Source: Cryptomeria japonica
Lineage: Eukaryota; Streptophyta; Pinopsida; Cupressales; Cupressaceae
Length of the DNA: 64,000 bases
Direction of reading: 5' to 3'
NCBI RefSeq assembly: GCF_030272615.1
Contig: NC_081411.1
Span: forward strand, 827,752,897-827,816,896
A program made the position numbers and the translations under genes. Shown here piece by piece: positions 13,430 through 25,600 of the stretch. Below the pieces are notes generated by a model, which saw nothing but the letters and a program-made list of their open reading frames with translations, searched no databases and was not told the DNA's origin. Numbering within the stretch: position 1 is the stretch's first letter; every line of letters starts with the position of its first letter.

Positions 13430-15255
13430 CTTAATATCTAAAAACAATGTTTTCAAGGCATAATTGCATCAAGGCAAAAGTATAGGCACATGTAATAATT
13501 TTAATTTATACAAATTCCCCTTGGTGAATCTTGCATATTGTGCATATTTATAAAACTTGCATGTAGTTTTACTAGGGTCAATTTAGCTAGTGTTAGGTTA
13601 GTTTAGATCTTAAAGGGAGCTTCCCCTTTGAATTCAAAGAAAAGTTTTTTCTTACACATTATTATATTTGTGTTGTATTCTAAAAGACAAACTATAATGC
13701 TAAGAAATTTTATCTTAGCAATCCTTATCCTTTGTGGATCTGAGATTTCTTGAAGCCTAAGGTGTTTTTCTAATTCAATCAACCAATTTATTAGTCATTT
13801 TAGATTTAAATCACTTGAGTAAATACACATATACATTATTAATCCCTTACAATCTTAAAAATGGACTTTGCTAATATCACTTCATTTTGATCTTGATCTT
13901 AATCTTCATGTTATTTTGCATATTGATCATTTCCTCTGTCATCATCATCGTCATCATCATCAATTTCACTCCCTTTAGATACATGATGTCATTATATCCT
14001 CTTCAACAAAATATGGTGTGACTCATATATTTCTCATTATATCAAACATTTGTTTTATCTTTCTTCTTATGTTGACAACACACTGGTTATTGCCCACAAT
14101 AGATTCATGGAGGCATATTGACTTGGATTTCATACTACACAATGCAAATTGCATGATAATTGGTTATTTTTCTACAACTCGATCTCTTTATACCATCTAA
14201 AAAAATTTGATATTAGAAGACATATTATTTTCACTTGAAATTTAGATTTCACAATCTTGCTTTGTTACCACTAGATGCAACTACAAATGGAGGGTTCAAT
14301 TAAGAATTATTCATCGATATAGAAAAAATTACCTGTGTTTAGATTAGTAGTTTGTTTCTTTCAATATCTAAAATATTATTTGCAAAACATAATTATTTAC
14401 TATGATGTATGCATTGAGGCAAAAATATAGGCACATAATCATTTTTATTCATAGAAAATCCCCTTGGTGAATCTTGATTAGTGTGCATGTTTGTATTTAC
14501 CTCGCATGCACTTTTAGTCTAGGGTTGATTTAACTAGGTTTAGGTTAGTTTATATCTCATAGAACTTGCCCTTTGAATTTTAAGAATTTTTTTACCCTAC
14601 ACATTCTTCTATTTTGTGTTATCTTGCAAAAGACAAATTAGATTTCTAACAAAATTATCTTACTAATCCTTACTCTTCGTGGATCTAAGATTACTTCAAA
14701 TTTAAGGCATTTTTATAATTAAATCAACCACTCAATTAGTTCTTTTAGAATCCAATTACTTGAGTAAATAGAAACATCAATTATTGATCCTTACAATCTT
14801 AGAAATAGACTTCAAATGGTAATCTCACTTCATCTTGATCTTCATGTTGTTTTGAATCTTGTTTATTTTCTCTTTCTTTTTCATCACTTTCATCCACTTT
14901 AGGTGCATCGAGTCCTCATATATCCTCTTCAACACTATCTAATTCAACTTAGAGATTTCTCATAACATTAAATATTTCTTCTATCTTTCTTGGTAGGTTG
15001 GCAACGCATTGGCTATTACCCACAACTCTTGATAGAGGCATCTTCAATTATACTTGATACTACACGATGCAAATTGCTTGCTAATTGGCTATTTGTCCAC
15101 AACTTGATCCCATGATCTACCTTATGCCCCAAAACTTGATATTGGAAGACATCTTCTTTCTCACTTCACATTTGGAATTCAAAATTTTGCTTTGTTACTA
15201 CTTAATGCAATTGTAAATGTAGGGTTCAATTAAGAACTATTCATCAATGTAGCCC
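13430..15255. repeat. Tandem duplication, unit about 927 bp
   Basis: The stretch from about 13430 to 14330 is repeated from about 14357 to 15255. Anchors include CCCCTTGGTGAATCTTG (about 13515 and 14459) and GGGTTCAATTAAGAA with an offset near 929. The copies are diverged with small indels. Neither contains a coding family. The first copy has a short TCATCATCATCG microsatellite near 13940. Confidence 0.8.
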
Positions 15256-15449
15256 AACATCACAAAACACACAACACAATTCAAATCTCACTAGACATAG
15301 TAGAAATATGTTGAATATAATTGTATTGATTTTATACTCTTCAAATTTAAATCACATATCTGAACTTAAGAACTTGTAATATATATGGCCTCAACCTTGG
15401 ATTACAATCAAATAATCACTAAAACAAGTATGCAACCTCCAAACACTAT

Positions 15450-15499
15450 CTCTCAACTAGTCTTTCTTTTTGAGCTCTCAACTAGTCTTTCTTTTTGAG
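15450..15499. repeat. 25-bp perfect tandem repeat, two copies
   Basis: A 25-bp unit beginning CTCTCAACTAGTC is present twice head to tail without a mismatch, so the duplication is recent or maintained. The flanks have no gene. Confidence 0.9.
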
Positions 15500-16178
15500 C
15501 TCTCCCATGGATTACTATTCCCTCTTCTCTTGAATTGAATTATTCACCACATTTTTATAGAGCTATAAGTGATGCAACAAGGTGATGCTAATATAAATAC
15601 AATACATTGCCATATAGACTAGAAGACAAGGATCTAAATATCAATATTAAATGAATTCACCTTTAATCATGCTTAGGAACTAGATGCATTTTTATAAAAC
15701 ATATGGGTGACCACCTTTGTATGTGACTAGATGCAACTATAAACATAAACCTTCTTGAAACTAATAATTTCATAAATGATACTAGCATTTGGTATGAAGT
15801 TCAAGTTCATATTAGTGCACAATTTGTAGTCTTCCTTAAATTGGTGTAAGAAAACACAACTTATCAAATTACATTAAATTCACAAATAAACATGCAGACA
15901 TGCTCAAGGCACCTTGTCGGTGCCGTGATTAAATGATGAAGATAATTGGATGTTATTGTAATAATGCATAACTGTAGTATTGATTGCTAGTTCAAGTACA
16001 TATTTGATGTTTGGAACAAGTGTGTGATGAAAATAGTAGGAAGGAAAACTTGCAAAAGTTAAACAAGCACACCAAAAGTATATTTGGTTAATGTGAGATT
16101 ACTTGTAGGTCTAGGATGCTCCTACATTATATAACCAACAATAAGTTAAAAAAAAAAGTCAAAGAAGAACTCATTACC
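15500..16178. other. Gene-free stretch
   Basis: AT-rich sequence without recognisable coding, terminal repeat or RNA features. Confidence 0.45.
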
Positions 16179-16330
16179 ACAAGTAGTGGGAAAAATTGAG
16201 GATCATTAATGGGCACCTATTCACAAGGAATATGTAATAGTATTAGTATTTGTTACAAGTAGTGGGAGCACGTAAGGATCATAAATGGACACCTATTGAT
16301 TAAGAATATGTGATAGTATTAGTATTAGTT
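16179..16330. repeat. 76-bp tandem repeat, two copies
   Basis: Units start with ACAAGTAGTGGGA at 16179 and 16255. They share GGATCAT and ATGTAATAGTATTAGTAT-like segments with about ten differences. The array lies about 0.5 kb upstream of the SCAR promoter region. Confidence 0.8.
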
Positions 16331-16699
16331 ACAATAGATAGATCCAATAGAGATTAAAAGATATTATTAAAAAAATGATTTAAAAGTATAGACTTTTATG
16401 AGATAATCTTATGATTCATGGGCTAATGAAGAAAGCTCATGTTTAAATACAAGTGTCTATTCAATTTGATGTATTTGACATACAAAATAGTCAAAATATA
16501 TCAAAATAGTGAAAAATATGTTCTTGAAAGAAAAGCCCTTCAAATCGATTATGAATAAGACCTTTTAGTATTCAAAGAAAGGCAGTCAAACTATAGAACC
16601 ATCTAAAATAAATGCAGCCTTCATGTCTTGCATATTCATAAGTAACTACTCCTTAAATACATATTAATCATCTGCAAGCTATTAATATAATTAGTTTTT

Positions 16700-16960
16700 T
16701 AGGCCATTAAAAAAACTATTGTTAGGTAATAAATGACTTCATAAGTGGGGCCCACCATAGCCATTCCGCCAAACGTCCGGCAACAAAACACACCGACCAA
16801 CAAATATCCCGGCCGCTTCATAATTCTTACTTGCTTTGCAAAATGGGAAAAAAATAAAGAAAAAATTACGAGCACAGAATTTATAAAATGATTTATGATT
16901 TTTTTAATTGAAAAGCAAAATAGCTGTTCAAATTGAGGCTTAAAAAAACACATGACTTTT
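16700..16960 (+). promoter_or_regulatory. Likely core promoter region of the SCAR gene
   Basis: The sequence changes from AT-rich waste to a small GC-richer block (16740-16815, with GTGGGGCCCACC) followed by TATAAAA at 16882-16888. A start of transcription 25-35 bp beyond the TATA box would fall near 16915. GGGCCCAC motifs are common in plant promoters. No transcript evidence is available, so this is inference from position and motifs. Confidence 0.4.
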
Positions 16961-17292
16961 CTGTGACTACAATTTTTCTGTTGGGATTAAATCATGTTTC
17001 TTGAACTAGAAAATCCTCGTCATTAAGCTTCTTTACCGCGTTGCTTTTCTTTCAATTTATCGGAATGAGCTCAAAAGATATAAGGACAAGTTCTGTTTGA
17101 GAGATCTGCAGATCAACTCGAACACCGGGATTTGTGCACATTTAATTCGAATTGGAGTTAATGTTTTTTCTGAGTTCTCAGAGATAATTGGGTTATCTTT
17201 TTTCTGTGTTTGCGGAGCGATTTTGAGCTAAATGTGTGAGACTCGAGGAAATTGATGTCTGGCTTGCCTGAAACAATGCTACATGTTTGCCG
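16915..17292 (+). other. Putative 5' UTR exon of the SCAR gene
   Basis: A balanced-composition stretch ends at a good donor (CCG|GTGAGC, GT at 17293). A matching acceptor (GTGTAG, AG at 19365-19366) lies 85 bp before the start codon, so a 2.07-kb intron in the 5' UTR is proposed. The 5' limit is set only by the TATA box. Unspliced or differently spliced leaders remain possible. Confidence 0.35.
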
Positions 17293-17558
17293 GTGAGCTA
17301 AGTTGTCTTTTCTTTTTGAATAATTTCAGTCGTTTTGTTGGTTTTATTGTTTGCTCCAATTTTTGTTGCTGGGATTTGAACTGCTTCTTTTTAAAAGGGT
17401 TTGTGAATTTTTACTGGTTTGGCTAACTAGTTGGTTAATTGGGTTGATTAGTAGCTTAGTTGGTGAATTACAGGGTTTTCTGTGAGGCATTTGCCAGGAT
17501 ATGCGTAGGGTTTTGGTGATGGCATTAGGGTTCAACATCTGTAGCATTGTGAATTGGT

Positions 17559-18029
17559 TTACTTAGGTGAACAATTGCAGCGTTTTTCCGTGAGCACGTG
17601 ATTGTAGATCTGGAACTGTGAAAATTCTGTTTCGTTGGGCTTTGCTGTGGCGAGAAGACAATTCAAAAGTATTAGTGTCCCAATAAACCCAAGTAAGCAC
17701 GTCATGATTTGATTTTGACTTGGTGATGCGTTGGGCTCAAGTTCTTCCACCTGTTTCTTAGAACCACTCAAGTCCGAACCTCGGCCAGCAGGGGGGCTTA
17801 CTGAGCTCACACCACAGTTCATTACCCCAGTGTGTTTTGCTACAGCAACCGTCCCACCTGGATTTAATGCAATGCCACCAAGCCAGGGAATTCTTCTACT
17901 ACAGATAAGAATGGGGTCCCTCTGCTCAACGAATTGCCGCACCTTACAGTCCACATCGCTTACCTCTATGTTTCCATTGTAAATTATTGACCTATATGAC
18001 TGGGAGTTGGCTGGTATAGCAAGAGCCAT
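17559..18029 (-). CDS. Unrecognised 156-codon ORF antisense to the 5' UTR intron
   Basis: An uninterrupted reading frame, unusually long and GC-rich for this neighbourhood. It starts MALAIPANSQSYRS and runs through a Gly/Pro/Ser-rich centre to a hydrophobic stretch (IMTCLLGFIGTLILLNCLLA, about residues 108-127) and a short polar tail. The hydrophobic segment could be one membrane helix. I recognise no family. It lies on the opposite strand inside the proposed first intron of the SCAR gene, so it could be a small host gene, an exon fragment, captured organelle or gene DNA, or chance. Its function is unknown. Confidence 0.25.
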   Translation of the reverse strand: MALAIPANSQSYRSIIYNGNIEVSDVDCKVRQFVEQRDPILICSRRIPWLGGIALNPGGTVAVAKHTGVMNCGVSSVSPPAGRGSDLSGSKKQVEELEPNASPSQNQIMTCLLGFIGTLILLNCLLATAKPNETEFSQFQIYNHVLTEKRCNCSPK

Positions 18030-18177
18030 GTACCAATTTCAAATTGAGGTTTAAATGTCTGCTAGTCTGACTGCCGTGTCACCGAAGTTATGGACGTTGC
18101 TGAGAATTGTTCTTTTAGCGTGGTAATTATATCTTTCTGCCTTTGGATGATGTCCAGGAGCTTTAAAGTTTTCAGTG

Positions 18178-18990
18178 ACTGGGCCTTGGGTCATGGACGT
18201 TCATACCCATGCAATGCGTTAAATAGGGTCATCTTGGCAGTTGAGTCATATGCAGTTTTATATCAATATTCTGCTAATTGCAACCATTTCATTTACTTGT
18301 TTGCCTATGTTCTCATGCAACCTTCATGCCACGTAAACATTAATGTTTTCGTCGTTTGAAGACAGATCCTTGGGTAATAGAAATTTGGGAGTTATAAGAA
18401 GTCTTATATCAGTACTCTGATAAATTTCAACCATTTAACCTGTTTTGTTTATTAATGACATTTATCCTCATGTAACCTTCTTACTTTATGGACCTTGTCA
18501 TTTTTGATTAATGATCCTTGGGTGATGGACATTCACATCCATACGATGCGTTGAAGAGGTCACCTTTGCAGTTGAGTGATATGTAGTTTTATATCAGTAT
18601 TCTGATAATTGCAATCATTTCACTTACTTTGGTTGCTTATGTCCTCATGAAACCTTCTTGCTTCAGGAACATGTTTTCAAAAACTGATCCTAGATCTGGA
18701 GCCATGTAATGCCTGAAGAGTGTCACCTTTTTTGTTGAGTGGTAGGAAGTTTTATACCAGTGCTCTGTTTAATTGCAACCACTTAACCTGATTTGTTTAT
18801 CTATGACATATGTATTCATGTAACATTCTTGCTTTATGAACCTCACCAATTTTGATTATTGATTCTTGGGTTATGGAGGTTAAAACCCATACAATGCCTT
18901 AAAGAGGGTCATCTTGGTGGCTGTGTGATATAAATGTTATACCAGAATTCTGTTAATTGTGCCCATTTCACCTATTTGGTCTGTTTCCCA
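18178..18990. repeat. Degenerate tandem array, five units of about 150-190 bp
   Basis: Five units begin near 18178, 18366, 18514, 18686 and 18862 with variants of GATCCTTGGGTGATGGACA. Each then has AGTTTTATATCAGTATTCTG, a TAATTGCAACCATTTCA-type segment and a TCATGTAACCTTCTTGC-type segment. Identity between units is modest, so the array is old. It fills much of the 5' UTR intron of the SCAR gene. Confidence 0.8.
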
Positions 18991-19366
18991 GGTATTTATT
19001 TACTACCCATGCTAACCTAAACTTTGCCTGCTAAAATGAGTGACAGGTTTGTTGTTATTGAATAGAGTTCTTGTTGCTTTGGTTTGTTTTCTAGGATCAA
19101 ACCATGATTTTTTGCAACATTTTTGTTATGTCACTGGAGCATTACATATTCTTGGTCTCTGCATTACTATGCGAAGTTGATTAAATTAGTTTTATAGTTT
19201 TGCAGGGACTGTTTATTGGCTCCTGTTTTGCTGGCTTGTTTCTGCTTTAAAACCATGCTCTTCTGCAATCTGTTTTGTTAAAGTTGCTTGGAACATGTTG
19301 CATAACATATTATTCGCCTGTTCCTTACTACACATTCAAATTGATAAAATTGATTGCATTGTGTAG

Positions 19367-19450
19367 GGAACTTCGCTTATTGGCATGTGGTTATGATATG
19401 AGAATGTTGGAATCAGAGTAGCCATATTTTGAAGCTGAGCAGAAGGAGCA
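19367..19450 (+). other. 5' UTR part of the SCAR start-codon exon
   Basis: This lies between the acceptor GTGTAG (AG at 19365-19366) and the ATG at 19451. The last bases (AGAAGGAGCA) form a purine-rich start context. A second candidate acceptor (TTGCAG near 19205) would make the exon longer. Confidence 0.45.
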
Positions 19451-19605
19451 ATGCCGCTAGTGAGGTATGAAATTAGAAATGAATACAGCCTTGCAAACTC
19501 AGAGCTGTACAGATCGGCTGGCAAAGATGAGCCCCAAGCCTTACTGGAAGGAGTGGCAATGGCAGGCCTGGTTGGCATTGTGCGCCAGTTGGGTGACCTA
19601 GCAGA
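19451..19605 (+). CDS. SCAR: SCAR coding exon 1
   Basis: 155 nt, 51 codons plus two bases (GA) of a split Glu codon. The start is chosen because MPL(V/T)RY is the invariant beginning of plant SCAR proteins. It ends in VRQLGDLA at the donor GTGAGA (GT at 19606). The next residues of the family (EFAAEIF) are encoded 15.8 kb downstream. Confidence 0.92.
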
Positions 19606-22600
19606 GTGAGAATTTAATCTTCAATTTCTTCACTGTATATTTGTTTTTATCTCAATTATAAGTCTGTTTGCTTTCTACTTATTGGAATTTTTAACTTTGT
19701 ACTTGTTACTTGTTGATATGGCTCCTTAACCAAAAGTTCAAATCAGGACTGAAAATTTCAGCAAGGTACTCACTTTCCTTGTCATTTATTCACACATACA
19801 CCCAGGAGCTTGCAATTTACTTTTTAGAGAAAACTGAGATTTTCCAAGGTTCCATATCTTCCAGCTATTGATATGGCAGGCATATGAAGATGAATAATGG
19901 AAAGTGACGAAACAATCCTCTCTTAGAAATGAGGTTAATTTGCCAATAGACAATCGACTAGCTTCAACACACTGTTTTTTTGTTTTTTATGTAACGTGTT
20001 TGAAAATCAATTAATTTAAAAGGGTTTAATTGAAATATTTGATTCACTAAGGTTAATGGTCCAATATAAAATCTACCTTATGTGCTATTGAGTTCAAAAA
20101 AAAACTGAAGAACTTAAAGGGTACAATTAATCATCAAACAATCTTAGCTTAAGAGGTTGAATATTCAACCTAGCTTATAAGGTAGTAAATTTTTTAAAAT
20201 ACTTGGAATTTTCAAAAAGATATGCATATGTGCATCTATCTCAAGCCTTTCATTCGTTACATATTCACTAATATGCCCTTAGGGAAAGAAAAATGAGAAT
20301 TGTTTCATTAAAACAATAAGATGTACTAGTTTCTTTCAACTGTCAGTTATTGGGATGCTATGAAAATCACATCATTCTCACTTTTCTACTTGATAAACCA
20401 CACAAGGGCCCGAAAATGTCGTAAGACATGTTGCAAGTAGTAGATTAGTTGATTGGATGAGAAGGTTTCTAGGTAGTTTCATTGGAGGAAAGTTTATGCT
20501 TTTCGTTTCAATGTGTCTTAGGAAACCAATCTTTGGAGATAATTTTGCTTAGAAAATTGACGCATCGGGGGAAATTTACCAAAGACTCTTTTAGTCATCA
20601 ATATACTAGGAAACAAATTTGGAACATTACAAATCCAATTTCTGTTTGTATTTAAGTATTGGTTTTTTTTCATCAAGTTCAAGCAACTAGTTCAATTGAT
20701 ATCAATGCAATTTCCTGTATTCTCTTGTATGTAAAATTTTTGTGCCCTATTCTTAGAAATATCTTCCTTGACGTATCTCGCTTGTCTTTTGCAAAATCGG
20801 TAAGTATGTTTTTTAGAAGCATCTCAATTTATCTTTTTAAAATGGTTTGGAAGGCTTATTCTTCTAAATAAGATATCTGGTGCATTTCTTCTGTCTGTTT
20901 CAAACTTGGTATGTTTTTTAGGAGTTTCTCAATTTGAGCTTTTTAAGGTGGTTTAAAGACCTGTTTATTAATGAAAGTTACTGTGGTGCAATGGTTTCTC
21001 ATTTTTCCCAAGTTTACATTTTAATGAATAATTAAGCTGGTGGACCCTAGCTTACATTATATGTAGATGAAAATGCTTACTTCATGTAGTTGAAATTGAT
21101 TCCATTTACATATTTTACTTCCCCATACTTTCTTTGTTCATCTGGGATCAAAAGTAACATGGTTACTAATGGAAGTAGAGGGTTTTCCGTTTTGAATGGC
21201 CAAAGTTTGTTTGAAATTTTAACATCTACAAAGTCTGAGCATTGCTTGAACAGATTGATTGACTTGGGCACCTTTCTCATTCATGTACTTATGTTGAACC
21301 ATTTCTTTTAAATATTTTCTTTACTTATAAGAAATTTATAGCATAGAAACGAGACTCGGACTCGGTGCGGACTCGGCAAGGCTGACCCGACTCAGGACTC
21401 GGCAAAAAATCTACAGGACTCGGCAAAAAAACCAATTTCTAGTGATTTTTGCCTAGAGCGAGTCCTGGAGAGTCACGAGTCCTTGAGACTCGGCTAGGGT
21501 CACTCGACTCGGGACTTGCCAGGACTCGGCGAGTCCTGAAAATTTTATAGTTTTCCTAGGGCGCTTGAGGGGTTTTTATTTCTGTAGCTCTTGATAGGGA
21601 TAATATTGTTAATCACAAAATGATCCTAAATTTACTTTTTCAAGTAGGTTTCATTTTATGCAGTACGTGGTACTCTTATGTGTTTGCTTCTTAGGTTTTG
21701 ATCTATGAAGAATGAAGCTATGCATTGGCTATGAAAGGTGGCAAAGAATAACTAGGGATCAGGGTAGAGATTTATTTGTCTTGAAGAGCTGATTATGGAA
21801 GGGATTTATGGCTGGTCATCATGCTCATTAAGACCATAGCATCAACGTAAGGCAATTGCCCTTATGCTAGCAACTATATTATTTATTAAATACAAGAGTA
21901 ACATAGAGCAATTATAATTTAAGATAATTCTTTTTGCATTGATATTCGGCTTATTTTCTGCATGACCTAAGCACTACACCCTGTTGGCATTTGGCATTAT
22001 AACAGACAATGGGAGATTGTTGGCATTTCAATAAGGATATTGAGAAGGTTGTTGATGATTATGGATATAACTGATTAAGGATGTTTATTGTCTTAATATT
22101 ATTATTTTGTCATTGATGTCGAGAAATTGATTTTTTAATTCAGTATGATGTTGCCATATCTTGAGAAGTATGATTTGATGAGTATAAAGATGTCGGTAAA
22201 AGACACAGAAAGAATATGATGAATAAGGGGATGAATAAGGTATTCAATGGGCAACTATTACCGAGTCAGACAATGATGAGATCATGATGTTTAGATTGTT
22301 TTAACATCATACATATGTTGTAAATTGTAAGGTTAATACTATACTATGTTATCGAGCAAAGAACCTAGTCGGTAAACCCTAAGGTTATCGCTATCGGTTA
22401 ATGAAGGCAAAATGTCTACCGAGTGAAGTTTAGTATTTACCGAGTTGTAACAGAATACATTAAATGGTTACATGCGTTATTTAATGAAGGAAGCTGATGA
22501 GCTGGAACTGATTAAATGATTGGTATGCCGTGCACGAAGTTTGTTAAAGAATCGGCATGAAGATCTACAACGCAGATTGAACCGCATTACCTTAGCACAA

Positions 22601-25600
22601 GTTCCAAGAAATGTATGCAAGTTTCTAGGTGGGGTAAAACGTTTTTCAGATCAAATTATACATTGAACCTGGACAAGTTTGAAGATCTGATGGCTATGAT
22701 TGATCATGGGAAGCGTGATCAAGGAGATTAAGCGGTTAGCTAATTGTTTATAAATAGGGAGCTGTTGATAAACAATGTATGCGGGCAAATGCACAGGGAT
22801 GCTACATAGTGATTACCGAGCACAAAAGCTTGAAGACTTGTTTGAATAACAGAGTATAGAAGCCTAGTAGATGGACAAGATTAGTTCTATGTCTAGATTG
22901 TATTGAGCAAATAAGAATCTGCTTTAGCATTTTAGATGTGAAGTTGCAGATAGATTTTTATTACTATTATTTTGTGAAAGTGACAGAAAATCTCTTAACC
23001 TAGTGGACTTAACAGTCTTATTTGTAAAACCCTCTAGCAAGGTGACATTCTGATTGAGTGTTTGAAATCCAGGTCACTTCTATCAAGGTGAAGATTCTAA
23101 CAGATCTGAGGGAAATCCCTTAACCGGGTCACATCTAGCAATGTGTTTGTAATCTTTAGCACGATTTGTTTTTAACCGAGCATACTCTAGAAGAGAATAT
23201 TTCTTAGTGGGTCCGAAATCTCATAGTGGTTTTTCCCTATTTGGGTTTCCACGTTAAATCTGGTGTTATGAGTGATATGATGTTTATATGCTTTTGAGTT
23301 TTCATGTTTAGCAGTTTTGGTTATATTACCAAAGTATATGTTACCGAGGTTGAATCTGATGTTTTTATGGAAGATTAAGTTTGTATGATTCACTCCCCCC
23401 CTCTCATCTTGTTGGCTATTGGATCTGTACTTACATTAAGTATCAGAACTATCACACCCTATTTATCACCTTGGTGTGTTTTCTGACGGAAAAGACAAAG
23501 TTGGGAAGAGTAAAAAATGATCCTGCACATGCATTTATATACTTTTTTAACATAAGGCTCAGTCAGGCCAACTCTTAAGTGTCTTTTACAAGATGGCCAA
23601 AAAAACCAATCTGCTGTTAAAAAATGTCTAATACAAACTTCAAAGACAAGTGACACATTGCAGTATACACAGATTTAGAGTGACTCGAGGTACAGTCAAG
23701 GAGAGGAATCATCATCAACGTGCTGATGGAAATGCCAGCAAAGTGTACAAAAGAATGAATCAGGAATTGCGTCTCACAGTAAAGCTAACCAAACACAACA
23801 GGTATCTCAAATGATGATACTGTTCTATTTTAACAAGATTGCTATATTGTTCACTCTGGGAATAAGGATAAGAATCTCAGTTGATTGGGATTAATTAAGA
23901 TAACAACCATGCTCTAAATATATGTTCTAATTTCTCATAATTGAGAGAACACTCGAGTAAGGAATTTCTTATTTGGTTGTTTATACCCTTTTTGACTTTT
24001 TATTTTATTGCTCTTTTGAACAAATACCTAGTTCTGACAACATGATTCTTTTTTCTGATTTGTGTGAGCATCATCATTTTGTCTCATTATAGGATTAAAG
24101 TTTGGCATTTATCTCTTTGGATATTGTCTTTGTTTAAACATCTGGATGACTATAATTTGATTTGTTATGTTGGTCCATCTCTTAGTACAAGGCTTCCATG
24201 GTGAACTCATACTATTCTAGACGATAATGTTGATGAAGTCAATTGGATGATGGGGTGGGGATTCTGGTAGACATAGAATGAGGCCAATGGCAGTAGCAAT
24301 TATCTTTGATTCCTAAGCATATAAAAAAATCCAAAACTTGTTCCTTTTTCACAAGATTGTAGCTTTCATTTTTGGATTTTATAGAAGGGAACTGTAATAA
24401 CCCCTAGTCAATCTGCCCCTTAATTTGTGATTTTACTGGTTTGGCATTTTGTCAAACACTTGGCATGCAAGGTGACCTGAGTTCCGATTTCAGAGTGTTT
24501 ATGTTTTTGTTACCTTGTTTTTGGTTGACTGATTTTCAATACAAAACAATTGCCACTACATAGAAATGATTTCCAACAGGTTTGCATAAACAAATACTAA
24601 GCATTCAACCTCAAATCTGATTTTTTTATTACTAAAACAGGTCTGATACAAATTTTTTCAGAGTACTACTAATAAAATGGTCATACTTGATATTACGTGG
24701 TGTAGCATGTAGGAGACTTAAGATTTGCAATGATGGTGATGTCGTATGATCTTCAAATGCTGAAATGAATTGTCCCTTGCATAGGCTGGAAATGATTCCA
24801 GAAATCGCTGACCAGATTCTTCCAATGATGTCCGCAAATAAAATAACAATGGTGGCAAACACTGCAGCGAATACTGTAGCAATTACTGTAGTGATCATTG
24901 TAGCAATTTATTGCAGCCGTACTGTAGCGATTACTGTAGCAATTACTGGTTGCAGCAGAAATATATATTTCTTGACATTCAAATAACTTCCCAAAACAGA
25001 TCAATGAAGTATAATGTGAATTCTGAAAGTGAATCCACCCACTAGGCTGATAATTTATTTCTTCTTCAAACCCTAGCTGATTGAAGCTCAAATTGATGCC
25101 AAAACCTGCAAATAAGCCCAATGATGAATCCTGGATGAATCCATCTCTCTACGTGAAGTTGGGTTTCTGTACCCAGAAATGGCTGCCCCTATCAAGACCA
25201 GCAACTATGGAGAAATATCAAATATCATAAAATCACACATAATTCCCATTGGAAGAGGTAGAGGATGTTGGGATCCAAGAACACTGAGAGGGAGGGGTGA
25301 ATCAGTGTTCTGCTGGAATGAGTAAATTTAACCTTATTAACACAACAACTCAGCAACCGGTAAACATAAAAGCAGATAACAATAAGTAACAATGCAACCA
25401 CAAAGATGAACACCATAACACCACAGATTTATACGTGGAAAACCTCAAGGAGGAAAAACCACTGTGGGATTGGAGACCCACAATATCTATCTACTGATCA
25501 AATGAATAAATATTACAACAAGGGGCTTGCACATGCAGGAAGGCCAATAGCCTAGAGCACACTGCTCATCACAAAGGAGTCTCATTGACTACAAAATACT

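Noticed and set aside
24632-25121. Minus-strand ORFs with Ala/Tyr-rich repeats
   Set aside because: They come from the 12-bp repeat at the end of the gypsy LTR.
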